From the NCBI GenBank assembly GCA_036510225.1, contig DATCEH010000095.1:1-21245 (forward strand): a DNA stretch of 21,245 bases, read 5' to 3'. The position numbers were made by a program, and so were the translations under genes. This document shows positions 14,877 through 21,245 of this stretch, one piece after another (position 1 is the first letter of the stretch; every line of letters begins with the position of its first letter). Source of the stretch: Palsa-513 sp036510225. Lineage in GTDB: Bacteria; Actinomycetota; Thermoleophilia; Solirubrobacterales; Solirubrobacteraceae. The notes beneath the pieces were generated by a model, which was given only the letters and a program-made list of their open reading frames with translations, searched no databases and had not been told where the DNA came from.

Positions 14877-14928
14877 GCGACCTTGACTAACCGTTCACAC
14901 CCGGCGATCATGTTCCGTTCAAGGTCGC
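14877..14928. promoter_or_regulatory. Perfect 10-bp inverted repeat GCGACCTTGA / TCAAGGTCGC in a divergent promoter region
   Basis: Arms at 14877-14886 and 14919-14928 are exact reverse complements, 42 bases start to start (about four helical turns). They lie between the divergent aldo/keto reductase and secreted-protein genes. The spacer has CCGTTCA twice (14891 and 14915). The spacing suits a dimeric or looping regulator binding both arms. The TCAAGG core recurs in the dyad at 12056-12100. Confidence 0.55.
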
Positions 14929-14979
14929 AGTCGAGTCCGATCCGTCAATCGCGCGCTCAGGCGCTGAGGGGGCTGTCAA

Positions 14980-15696
14980 ATGAAACGCACAATCTTGGCC
15001 GGGGCGCTGCTCGCAGGGGCGCTTGCGGCACTCCCCGCCGGCGCGGCCATCGGCGCAGGTGTCACCCAGTGCACCGGCATCCTCTCCGACACGACGATCA
15101 ACGGCCCGCTCGAAGTCCCATCCGGTGCCGGCTGCGCGCTCGACGGCGTCCACGTCAACGGCAGCCTCAAGATCGACCCGGGCGCCGCGCTCAGCATCGG
15201 CGTGGACAACGGCCTCAACCCGAGCTCGATCAGCGGGAGCGTCACGGGAACGTCGATCGAGGCATTCGACTCCTTCGGGCCGGCGTCGTCGATCGGCGGC
15301 GGGCTGTCGCTGACCGGGGTCACCAACGTGCCGATGAACGGGCCACTCGCCCCGCTGGCCCCGGGCTCGCTCGGCGTCGACAATTTCAACTACCTCGACT
15401 CACTCCGCATCTCCGGAGCCACGAGCATCAGCAAGGGGGCCGCGTCGGCGCCGTGGACCGACGCCAACGCCCCCCGGTTCAACGGCTCGTTCTCATACAC
15501 CAACAACGGCGGCGAGCTGGATCTGACGGACGGGAGCTTCTTCGGCGCCGGCGTGTCCCTCCACGGCAACACCGGCGGCGGCACACTCGACTCCATGACC
15601 GTCAGCGGGAGCCTGCTCTGCGGCAACGCGCCCGCGTTCTCCGTGGGCTCGCTCAGCGTGTCGGGCTACAACGCCGCGAAGGGTGGCACCTGCTGA
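14980..15696 (+). CDS. Secreted, repeat-rich hypothetical protein (beta-solenoid-like)
   Basis: The start ATG follows GAGGGGG at a suitable distance. The 238-residue product begins with a clear Sec signal peptide (MKRTILAGALLAGALAALPAG, cleavage near AIGA). The mature part is Gly/Ser/Thr/Asn/Leu/Val-rich with repeated short strands of the type xVNGSLKIDPGAAL and SISGSVTGTSI. This is the texture of secreted beta-helical or bactofilin-like proteins. Four cysteines occur, near both ends of the mature chain (31 and 52; one in LLCGN and the last residue), which could form disulfides. There is no anchor or sorting motif. No specific family is recognised. It ends 7 bases from the convergent FAD oxidase gene. 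Confidence 0.82.
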   Translation: MKRTILAGALLAGALAALPAGAAIGAGVTQCTGILSDTTINGPLEVPSGAGCALDGVHVNGSLKIDPGAALSIGVDNGLNPSSISGSVTGTSIEAFDSFGPASSIGGGLSLTGVTNVPMNGPLAPLAPGSLGVDNFNYLDSLRISGATSISKGAASAPWTDANAPRFNGSFSYTNNGGELDLTDGSFFGAGVSLHGNTGGGTLDSMTVSGSLLCGNAPAFSVGSLSVSGYNAAKGGTC

Positions 15697-15703
15697 GCCG
15701 AGG

Positions 15704-17275
15704 CTAGCCTGCCGCGATCGCCTGGGCGAAGTCGAACCGCCGGTCCGGGTCGTACTTCGCCCTCGCCCGCTGCAGGCGTGCGTAGTTGGCCCCGTAGTAG
15801 GCCCGCTCCCACCCGACGAGGTTCGGATCCGCGTAGTTCTGGTAGGCCTCGCCCGAAACGTATGGCCGCATCGGCGACCACGCGCCGTCCAGCCACGCCC
15901 GGGCCGCGGGTCGCTCCGCAGCGGACGCGTAGTACGTGAGGTACTGGATCCCGAACCGCGCCGTCCGGTGGACGAAGGCCGTCGCCCCCGATGCGATGCG
16001 GTTGATCGCCCCGCCGTAGGAGTCGAGCAGGATCGCCGCGCTCGACAACGACCCGTCGGTCGACGCCCGCTCGACCGCCCCGATCAGGAGATCCCGCCCG
16101 GCGCCCGGCAGCCGCCTGCTCACGTAGTCGGACTTCGCCGCGAACCTCGCCCGTGAGAGGCTCCCCAGCGGCTCGGTCCTGCACGCCGCCAGGCCGGTGT
16201 GCAGGCAGCCCGCCCAGCGGAGCATCAGGTCGAGGTACTGGTCGGTCCCCGTCGACAGGCTGGCCGCCTCGACCGCCGTCAACGGCGCCAGCAGATCGGT
16301 CAGCGCGCCAGCGGTCCCGAAGTACTGCCCGTTCGCGCTCACCGACAGCTCCCCCGCCCCGGCCGACAGGTGGAAGACCGACGTCAGCGCGTCCGGCGCT
16401 CCTGGAACCAGCCCGTCCCACGCCGCGAGCGCCTCGCCCGCCGACGACCACGGCCACGACACCGAGAACCACGAGGTCGGCGCGACCCGATGCGTCCGCA
16501 TCCGCAGGCTGGTCACGACGCCGAAGTTCCCCCCACCGGCTCCCCGCAGGGCCCACAGCAGCTCGGCGTCCTCGCCCGCTGACGCCCCCGCCCGGTGCAG
16601 CCTGCCGTCGGCCGTGACCACCCGCGCTCCGAGGATGTTGTCGGTCGTCAGACCCAGCGCCCGGCCGGCCAGGCCGATCCCCCCGCCGAGCGCGTGTCCG
16701 CCGATCCCGACCGATGGGCACGACCCCGCCGGGATCGTCACCCCGTGCGCCGCGAGGCCGGCGTACACGCTCGCCAGCTGAGCGCCCGGGCCGATGCTCG
16801 CCACGCCCGAGGACCGGTCGAATGCGATCGCGTCGAGGTCACGGAGGTCGAGCACGACGACGCCGTCCCCGCTCGAGTACCCCGCATAGCTGTGACCCCC
16901 GCCGCGCGGGCGCACGACAGCGTCCCGGCGGGCCGCCCAGAGCACGGTCGCGCGGACGTCGGCCTCGTCGACCGGCCGGACGACCACCAGCGGCCTGTCC
17001 CCGTCATAGGCCTCGTTGTAGATCTCCTTGGCCCCGGCGTACGCCGCCGACCCGGCTGTGATCACCCGGCCGCGAACCGCGGCGGCGAGGTCGGCGATCG
17101 ACACCCGGCCGGCCGGCGGTCCCACGCTGCCGAACGTCGGCCGCCGCCCGGGCGGTGAAGCGTGGTGGGCGCCGCCGGCACCGCACCCGGCCAACCCGAG
17201 CGTGAGGCCGGCAACGCCGGCCCGCCGGACGAACTCCCGGCGACCGTATCCGTCAGGGTCAGGCCCGGCGCCCAT
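15704..17275 (-). CDS. Tat-exported lipoprotein FAD-linked oxidase, berberine-bridge-enzyme type
   Basis: The product has 523 residues. The N-terminus has a twin-arginine motif (GRREFVR, Arg12-Arg13), a hydrophobic stretch and a lipobox LAGC with Cys31. This suggests a folded enzyme exported by Tat and lipid-anchored outside the membrane. The PCMH-type FAD domain follows, with GGGHSYAGYS (His128) and GSCPSVGIGGHALGGG (Cys186). These two residues match the 8-alpha-histidyl and 6-S-cysteinyl attachment sites of bicovalent flavoenzymes. The C-terminus has the BBE domain (YQNYADPNL ... YYGANYARLQRARAKYDP). Known relatives oxidise sugars or alkaloid-type substrates with O2. The start ATG lies 5 bases after the stop of the Gmd-like gene, so it is the last gene of that operon; a sugar substrate is plausible but inferred. 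Confidence 0.92.
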   Translation of the reverse strand: MGAGPDPDGYGRREFVRRAGVAGLTLGLAGCGAGGAHHASPPGRRPTFGSVGPPAGRVSIADLAAAVRGRVITAGSAAYAGAKEIYNEAYDGDRPLVVVRPVDEADVRATVLWAARRDAVVRPRGGGHSYAGYSSGDGVVVLDLRDLDAIAFDRSSGVASIGPGAQLASVYAGLAAHGVTIPAGSCPSVGIGGHALGGGIGLAGRALGLTTDNILGARVVTADGRLHRAGASAGEDAELLWALRGAGGGNFGVVTSLRMRTHRVAPTSWFSVSWPWSSAGEALAAWDGLVPGAPDALTSVFHLSAGAGELSVSANGQYFGTAGALTDLLAPLTAVEAASLSTGTDQYLDLMLRWAGCLHTGLAACRTEPLGSLSRARFAAKSDYVSRRLPGAGRDLLIGAVERASTDGSLSSAAILLDSYGGAINRIASGATAFVHRTARFGIQYLTYYASAAERPAARAWLDGAWSPMRPYVSGEAYQNYADPNLVGWERAYYGANYARLQRARAKYDPDRRFDFAQAIAAG

Positions 17276-17280
17276 CCGGA

Positions 17281-18246
17281 TCAGCGCAGTGCGGCGAGGT
17301 CCGCGCGGACCATCTCGCCGATCAGGTCCTCGAAGCTCGTCGTCACCGACCAGCCGAGCCGCTCCCGGGCCCGCGTCGGGTCGCCGACCGGAGCGGCCGG
17401 CTCGGCCGGCCGGCGGAGGCGCTCGTCGACACGGAGGTGGACGGCCGGATCCAACCCGACGCCGGCGAACGCAGCCGCGACGAGATCGCCGACCGAGTGG
17501 CCGACGCCGCTCGCCAGGACGAGGTCTCCCGGGTCGTCGTGACCGGCCATCAGCCGCAGGCCGACCATGATGTCGGCCGCGGCCGACCAGTCGCGGACGG
17601 CGTCGAGGTCGCCGAGCACGAGCTCGTCCTCGAGGCCGAGGCTGATCGCCGCCGCCGCCCGGGTCACCTTCCGGGTGACGAAGCGGGCCGGCCGGCGGAC
17701 GGACTCGTGATTGAAGAGGATCGCCGACGACAGGTGGAGGTCGTGGCGGTCACGGAGCAGGCCGACCAGCTGGTGGACGGCGAGCTTGGCGACGCCGTAT
17801 GGCGTCGCCGGGTGGCACGGCGTCGACTCGTCCTGCGGGCTCGACACCGGGCTCCCGAAGATCTCGCGCGAGCCGGCGACCACGACGCGGGCCGACGGCG
17901 TCAGCTCGCGGACCGCGGCGAGCAGGTCGGCGCTCGCGACGACGATCGCCTCGAGGGTCCCGGCCGGGGCGAGCCAGCTGTCGGGGACGAACGTCGGCGC
18001 GGCCAGATGGTAGATCTCGTCCGGCGCGGACTCCCCGAGCGCCCGCCGGATCGTTCCCGGGTCGGCGAGGTCCCCCTCGTGGAGGGTGATCCGGTCGCGC
18101 ACCCCGGTGAGGTTGGCCAGCGAGGTCGTCGGCCGGACGATCCCGTGGACCGCGTAGCCGCCGTCGACGAGCTGCTCAGCCAGATATGACCCGTCCTGTC
18201 CGGCGATCCCCGTGATCAGCGCCCGGCGGGCCGCCACCGGGTTCAC
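17281..18246 (-). CDS. GDP-mannose 4,6-dehydratase-like SDR (diverged Gmd paralogue)
   Basis: The start is a GTG at 18246 overlapping the upstream stop (GTGA); a second GTG at 18237 is possible. The 321-residue product begins ALITGIAGQDGSYLAEQL like Gmd and keeps the catalytic set: Ser126 and Glu128 in GSREIFG, Tyr150 and Lys154 in TPYGVAK. It also keeps FNHESVRRP and FVTRKVT. It lacks the RRSS motif of true Gmd (IVRPTTS here), and the DWGYAKDYV segment reads DWSAAADIMV. It may be a GDP-6-deoxy-4-keto-hexose reductase (Rmd-like) or a dehydratase with changed cofactor or oligomer properties. It is co-transcribed between a GalE-like epimerase and an exported FAD oxidase. Confidence 0.9.
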   Translation of the reverse strand: MNPVAARRALITGIAGQDGSYLAEQLVDGGYAVHGIVRPTTSLANLTGVRDRITLHEGDLADPGTIRRALGESAPDEIYHLAAPTFVPDSWLAPAGTLEAIVVASADLLAAVRELTPSARVVVAGSREIFGSPVSSPQDESTPCHPATPYGVAKLAVHQLVGLLRDRHDLHLSSAILFNHESVRRPARFVTRKVTRAAAAISLGLEDELVLGDLDAVRDWSAAADIMVGLRLMAGHDDPGDLVLASGVGHSVGDLVAAAFAGVGLDPAVHLRVDERLRRPAEPAAPVGDPTRARERLGWSVTTSFEDLIGEMVRADLAALR

Positions 18247-19190
18247 GGGCCGGGTGCCGGGAGCGTCGCCTCCATCGTCCGGCGCAGGCCGTCGAGCAGC
18301 TCGGTCGACGCGGTCCACCCGAGCAGCTCGGCCGCCCGGGTCACGTCGAGGCAGCTGCGGTCGAGCTCGCCGAGGCGGGCCGGGGCGAACTCCGGCGTGA
18401 AGTCGGCGGCTCCGGCGAGCGGGCCCATCGCCGCGACGAGGTCGAGCACGGTGCTCTCGCGGCCCGTCCCGACGTTGACCGCCCCGCGGACCTCGCCGCA
18501 GGCGGCGGCCGCGAGGTTGGCCTCGACGACGTCGCCGACGAAGACGTAGTCCCGGGTCTGGAGGCCGTCGCCGTAGACGGTCGGCCGGGCGCCCTGCATC
18601 AGGCGCCCGCAGAACATCGCGACGACGCCGGCCTCGCCGAGCGGGTCCTGGCGGGGGCCGTAGACGTTGCCGTAGCGCAGGGTCACGCACGACAGACCGT
18701 AGAGCCGCTCGTACAGGCCGCAGTAGCCCTCGGCCGACAGCTTGCTCTGACCGTAGGCGGCCTCCGGGCGGGTCGCGGCCGTCTCGGGCGTCGGGATCAC
18801 GTCGGCGTCCCCGTAGATCGCCCCACCGGTCGACGTGTTGACCAGGCGGGCGAGCGAGATCCGGCGGGCGGCCTCGAGCACGTTGATCGTCCCCTGGACG
18901 TTGATCTCCGCATCCCACGCCGGCCGGGCCAGCGACTTGCGGACGTCGATCTGGGCCGCCATGTGGAAGACGACGTCCGGCCGGTCGGACTCGAACACAC
19001 CGTTGACGTCCGCCGGGTCGAGGATGTCGATCACCCGCAGGCGGGCGCCATGCTCGATCGCCTGGTGGAGGTTCGCCTCCCGGCCGGTCGAGAGGTTGTC
19101 GATCACGGTGACATCGGCCCCGGCGACCAGCAGCGCATCGACGAGATTCGAGCCGATGAAGCCGGCGCCGCCGGTGACGATCGCGCGCAT
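18243..19190 (-). CDS. NAD-dependent UDP-hexose epimerase, GalE-like extended SDR
   Basis: The product has 315 residues. It has the glycine motif TGGAGFIGSN (6-15), DNLSTG following the second strand, HMAAQIDVRKS, Ser/Thr in NTSTGGAIYG, Tyr146 and Lys150 in YGQSK, and RYGNVYGPRQ. All marks of an active extended SDR are intact. GalE-type enzymes invert C4 of UDP-glucose, UDP-galactose or their N-acetyl forms in the cytoplasm; the exact substrate is uncertain. It is the first gene of a three-gene minus-strand unit (18243-15704), joined to the next by a GTGA overlap. Confidence 0.92.
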   Translation of the reverse strand: MRAIVTGGAGFIGSNLVDALLVAGADVTVIDNLSTGREANLHQAIEHGARLRVIDILDPADVNGVFESDRPDVVFHMAAQIDVRKSLARPAWDAEINVQGTINVLEAARRISLARLVNTSTGGAIYGDADVIPTPETAATRPEAAYGQSKLSAEGYCGLYERLYGLSCVTLRYGNVYGPRQDPLGEAGVVAMFCGRLMQGARPTVYGDGLQTRDYVFVGDVVEANLAAAACGEVRGAVNVGTGRESTVLDLVAAMGPLAGAADFTPEFAPARLGELDRSCLDVTRAAELLGWTASTELLDGLRRTMEATLPAPGP

Positions 19191-19412
19191 TGGAGGTCAT
19201 CCTACGGACGAGCCGGGTCGACGGTCCTGCCGAAGGCCGGACCTCAGCGGGCCTCGGGCGCTCAGGCGGCGCGCTCTGCCGGCGACCGGGTGGGGTGGAC
19301 AAGGGGACTCTCCAAAAAAAGTAGCTGACTGACTCAGGCAACCATTTCGCGATGAAACGTCACAACAGCCACCTCCGCCGCCCGGGGGGCCCGGCCGGGC
19401 AAACGAACAGAA
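19191..19412. other. Intergenic region with an AT-rich pocket
   Basis: These 222 bases hold no convincing gene. On the minus strand, a T7 run (19314-19320) follows a short repetitive CTGACTGACTCAG segment, which could be a terminator tail for the glycosyltransferase gene or part of the promoter of the GalE-like operon. TTTCGCGATGAAA (19345-19357) is an imperfect dyad that resembles the TTTCGTGCGAAA at 6291. Confidence 0.4.
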
Positions 19413-20564
19413 CTAACCCGAGTAGGCCGCGGCCAGCGCCGGGCCGACCACGTCGGGCGAGACCAGCCTGCGGGCCCGCTCGAGGGCCCGGGCTCCGGCC
19501 GCCGGGTCACCGCGTAGTCGACCGATCGCAGCCGCCATCGCCGGCACGTCTCCGACGGGGACGAGCCCGTCGTCTGAGACGAGCTCGGGCAGCGCGCCGA
19601 TCCGCGAGGCGACGACCGGCAGACCGACGGCCATCGCCTCGGCCGCCGCCAGGCCGAACGTCTCGCCCGAGCGGGACGGGACCAGCCCGACGCCGGCGCC
19701 GGCCCGCAGCTGGGCCAACTCTCGATCGGAGACCCGCCCGACGAAGCGAACCCCCGGCCGCCCGGCCGATTCGCCCGAGCCCGCCCGTGCCTCCAGCTCC
19801 CCGCGGAGCGGCCCGTCGCCGGCGATGACGAGCTCGACCCCGGCGACGCGGGCCGCGTCGATCGCCACGTCAGCGCCCTTCTCGGCGGCCAGCCGGCCGA
19901 CGAACAGCGCGTATCCCCCGCCGGGCGGATCGGCCGGCGCGCGGGCGAACTCGCGGATCACGTGGCCGACGACGTGGGTCTCGCCGAGCGGCGCGCCCAG
20001 ACCCCGGAGCCGGTCGACGGCGAACCGGCTGGGGACGACGAAGGCGTCGACCTGGGCGGCGAGGCGCCGCTGCCAGAGGGCGAGCCCGGCCGCGTAGACG
20101 ACGGCCTCCGGGCCGGTTCCCCGGCAGCCGCGCACGACTCCGGGAAGGGTGTTGCGCCCGTGGCAGCGGGTGCACGTCTCCCCGCGGGTGAAGCAGACGC
20201 CGACCGCGCAGACGAGGCGGTACTGGTGGAGGTGGAGGACGACCCGCGCGCCGGCCTCCCGCGCGGCGGCGAGCGCCCGCCAGCCGAACGCAGGGTTCAC
20301 GTTGTGGGCGTGAACCACCCGCGCCCGGGTTCGCCGGACGGCCCGGCCGACCTGGTCGGGGTCGAGCCCGCCGCGCAGCATCCCGGCTGCCGCGCCGGCC
20401 CGACCGAGCCCGGCCGAGTCGCGCTCGAGCAGCTCGGCGTCCTCGCCGAGCCGGTCGCGAACCAGCCAGAGGAGGTTCTCGACGGCCCGCTCCTCGCCGC
20501 CGGGCGTGCGGTAGCGGTTGTGCAGGAAGAGAACGATCTGCTCATGCTGCCTTAGTCTGGCCAC
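19413..20564 (-). CDS. Glycosyltransferase family 4 (GT-B fold)
   Basis: The start is taken as the GTG at 20564 (MARLRQHEQIVLFLHNRYRTPGG); the frame extends to 20606 but that would overlap the divergent GT2 gene. The 383-residue product has the GT4 N-terminus with GGEERAVENL and HAHNVNPAFG. It also has a cysteine-rich insertion after LHLHQYRLVC (Cys119, 124, 131, 134, 147) seen in some GT4 members. The donor domain contains FVGRLAAEKG, VIAGDGPL and the E-x7-E motif (Glu301, Glu309) in SGETFGLAAAEAMA. It is a retaining transferase expected to add a nucleotide-activated sugar at the cytoplasmic membrane face during polysaccharide assembly. Donor and acceptor are unknown. Confidence 0.92.
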   Translation of the reverse strand: MARLRQHEQIVLFLHNRYRTPGGEERAVENLLWLVRDRLGEDAELLERDSAGLGRAGAAAGMLRGGLDPDQVGRAVRRTRARVVHAHNVNPAFGWRALAAAREAGARVVLHLHQYRLVCAVGVCFTRGETCTRCHGRNTLPGVVRGCRGTGPEAVVYAAGLALWQRRLAAQVDAFVVPSRFAVDRLRGLGAPLGETHVVGHVIREFARAPADPPGGGYALFVGRLAAEKGADVAIDAARVAGVELVIAGDGPLRGELEARAGSGESAGRPGVRFVGRVSDRELAQLRAGAGVGLVPSRSGETFGLAAAEAMAVGLPVVASRIGALPELVSDDGLVPVGDVPAMAAAIGRLRGDPAAGARALERARRLVSPDVVGPALAAAYSG

Positions 20565-20566
20565 TG

Positions 20567-21245
20567 ATGGAGCCTGCACCCAGCGCAACGATCGTCGTCC
20601 CGACACTCGGGCGGCCGGACTACCTCGACGTCACGCTCGCCTCGATCGCCGCCCAGGCCGGACGGATGGGGGCGGAGATGCTCGTGGTCGAGGACGGCCC
20701 GCCGGGTGCGTGCGCGGCGATCGCCGCCCGCCACGGCGCCGCCCACGTGTCGCTCGGCAGCCGGCGCGGCCTGAACGCCGCCCGCAACGCCGGCCTCGAC
20801 GCGGCCGGCGCGGAGCTGATCGTCTACGTCGACGACGATATCGAGGCCGAGCCCGGCTGGCTCGGGGCCCTGCTCGCGGCGGCCGCGGCCGAGCCGGGTG
20901 TCGGCGTCTTCACCGGGCCGATCCACGCCCGGCTCGAGGGTCGCGGCCTGCGGACGTGCGGTCGGGAGGGCGCCCCGATCACGGAGTTCGAGCGGGGTGA
21001 CGACGACGTCGACGTCCGCCACGCTTGGGGGGCCAACCTGACGATCCGGCGGACGGCCTTCGACGAGACCGGCCGGTTCGACGAGAGCCGGTCGGGCGCC
21101 GGCGACGAGGAGGTCTGGGAGCGCGACCATCTGGCCGGCGGCGGGCGGATCCGCTACGTCGCGGGGGCGGCCGTCTGGCACCGGCGGGCGGCAGCCGACG
21201 CGACGATCCGGGCGCTCGGCCGGAGCGCCTTCCGGCGTGGGGCCG
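20567..21245 (+). CDS. Glycosyltransferase family 2 (GT-A fold), 3' end beyond the window
   Basis: At least 226 residues are visible from the ATG at 20567. The GT2 start IVVPTLGRPDYLDVTLASI, the nucleotide-binding VVEDG, GLNAARNAGLDAA and the metal-binding DDD (residues 89-91 in YVDDDIE) are clear. GDEEVWERD (178-186) is in the position of the acidic catalytic-base motif. It should be an inverting, metal-dependent transferase on the cytoplasmic side. Its start lies only 2 bases from the divergent GT4 start, so neither gene has a conventional upstream region there. The C-terminus is missing. Confidence 0.92.
   Translation, partial: MEPAPSATIVVPTLGRPDYLDVTLASIAAQAGRMGAEMLVVEDGPPGACAAIAARHGAAHVSLGSRRGLNAARNAGLDAAGAELIVYVDDDIEAEPGWLGALLAAAAAEPGVGVFTGPIHARLEGRGLRTCGREGAPITEFERGDDDVDVRHAWGANLTIRRTAFDETGRFDESRSGAGDEEVWERDHLAGGGRIRYVAGAAVWHRRAAADATIRALGRSAFRRGA

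Noticed and set aside
13980..15707. 575-residue plus-strand open frame
   Set aside because: It runs antisense through the aldo/keto reductase and then out of frame through the secreted protein; no coherent domains.
18247..19341. Long N-terminal extension of the Gmd-like frame on the minus strand
   Set aside because: It is the out-of-frame shadow of the GalE-like gene, rich in Arg/Pro; the GTGA overlap defines the start.
20552..21181. Minus-strand open frame opposite the GT2 gene
   Set aside because: The plus-strand reading has clear GT2 motifs; the antisense frame has none.

Overview
The window is very GC-rich with compact, often overlapping genes and many GTG starts. It has no 16S rRNA, tRNA or other phylogenetic marker. 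The gene style (Tat lipoprotein FAD oxidase, TAP-like S33 hydrolases, coiled-coil/winged-helix DNA-binding proteins) suits a high-GC actinobacterium, perhaps class Thermoleophilia. That placement is an inference from style only.

Most of the window is a cell-surface polysaccharide / nucleotide-sugar locus. On the left, a minus-strand operon reads 6232 to 1: a UDP-N-acetylhexosamine 6-dehydrogenase-type enzyme, a Gfo/Idh/MocA oxidoreductase, a hexapeptide acetyltransferase, then two tandem exported S33-type alpha/beta hydrolases. The last of these is broken: its final segment at the window edge lies on the opposite strand. Divergent from this operon is a WecG/TagA/CpsF glycosyltransferase (6364-7185), whose translation start region is tandemly duplicated. 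The first three enzymes match three steps of the WbpA-WbpB-WbpD route to 2,3-diacetamido-uronic acids. The aminotransferase of that route is not in the window.

The centre holds an SDR epimerase-like protein with an altered catalytic dyad (7289-8221, minus). Divergent from it is a tightly coupled plus-strand trio: nucleotide-sugar dehydrogenase, SDR epimerase and GDP-mannose 4,6-dehydratase (8368-11524, joined by 4-base overlaps).

Between about 11.6 and 15.7 kb is a non-sugar interlude: a degenerate PilZ-like protein, two convergent paralogous coiled-coil/basic-linker/winged-helix proteins around a strong terminator hairpin, an aldo/keto reductase, and a secreted repeat-rich protein. Two intergenic regions here carry perfect 10-bp inverted repeats that share the core TCAAGG.

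The right part returns to surface sugars: a minus-strand operon (GalE-like epimerase, Gmd-like SDR, Tat-exported bicovalent-FAD oxidase lipoprotein), then a GT4 glycosyltransferase and a divergent GT2 glycosyltransferase cut by the window end. Together the genes can supply several nucleotide sugars (acetamido-uronic acid type, GDP-6-deoxyhexose type, UDP-hexose epimers) and the transferases that use them. No flippase, polymerase or initiating phosphoglycosyl transferase is visible, so the full locus must extend beyond the window.
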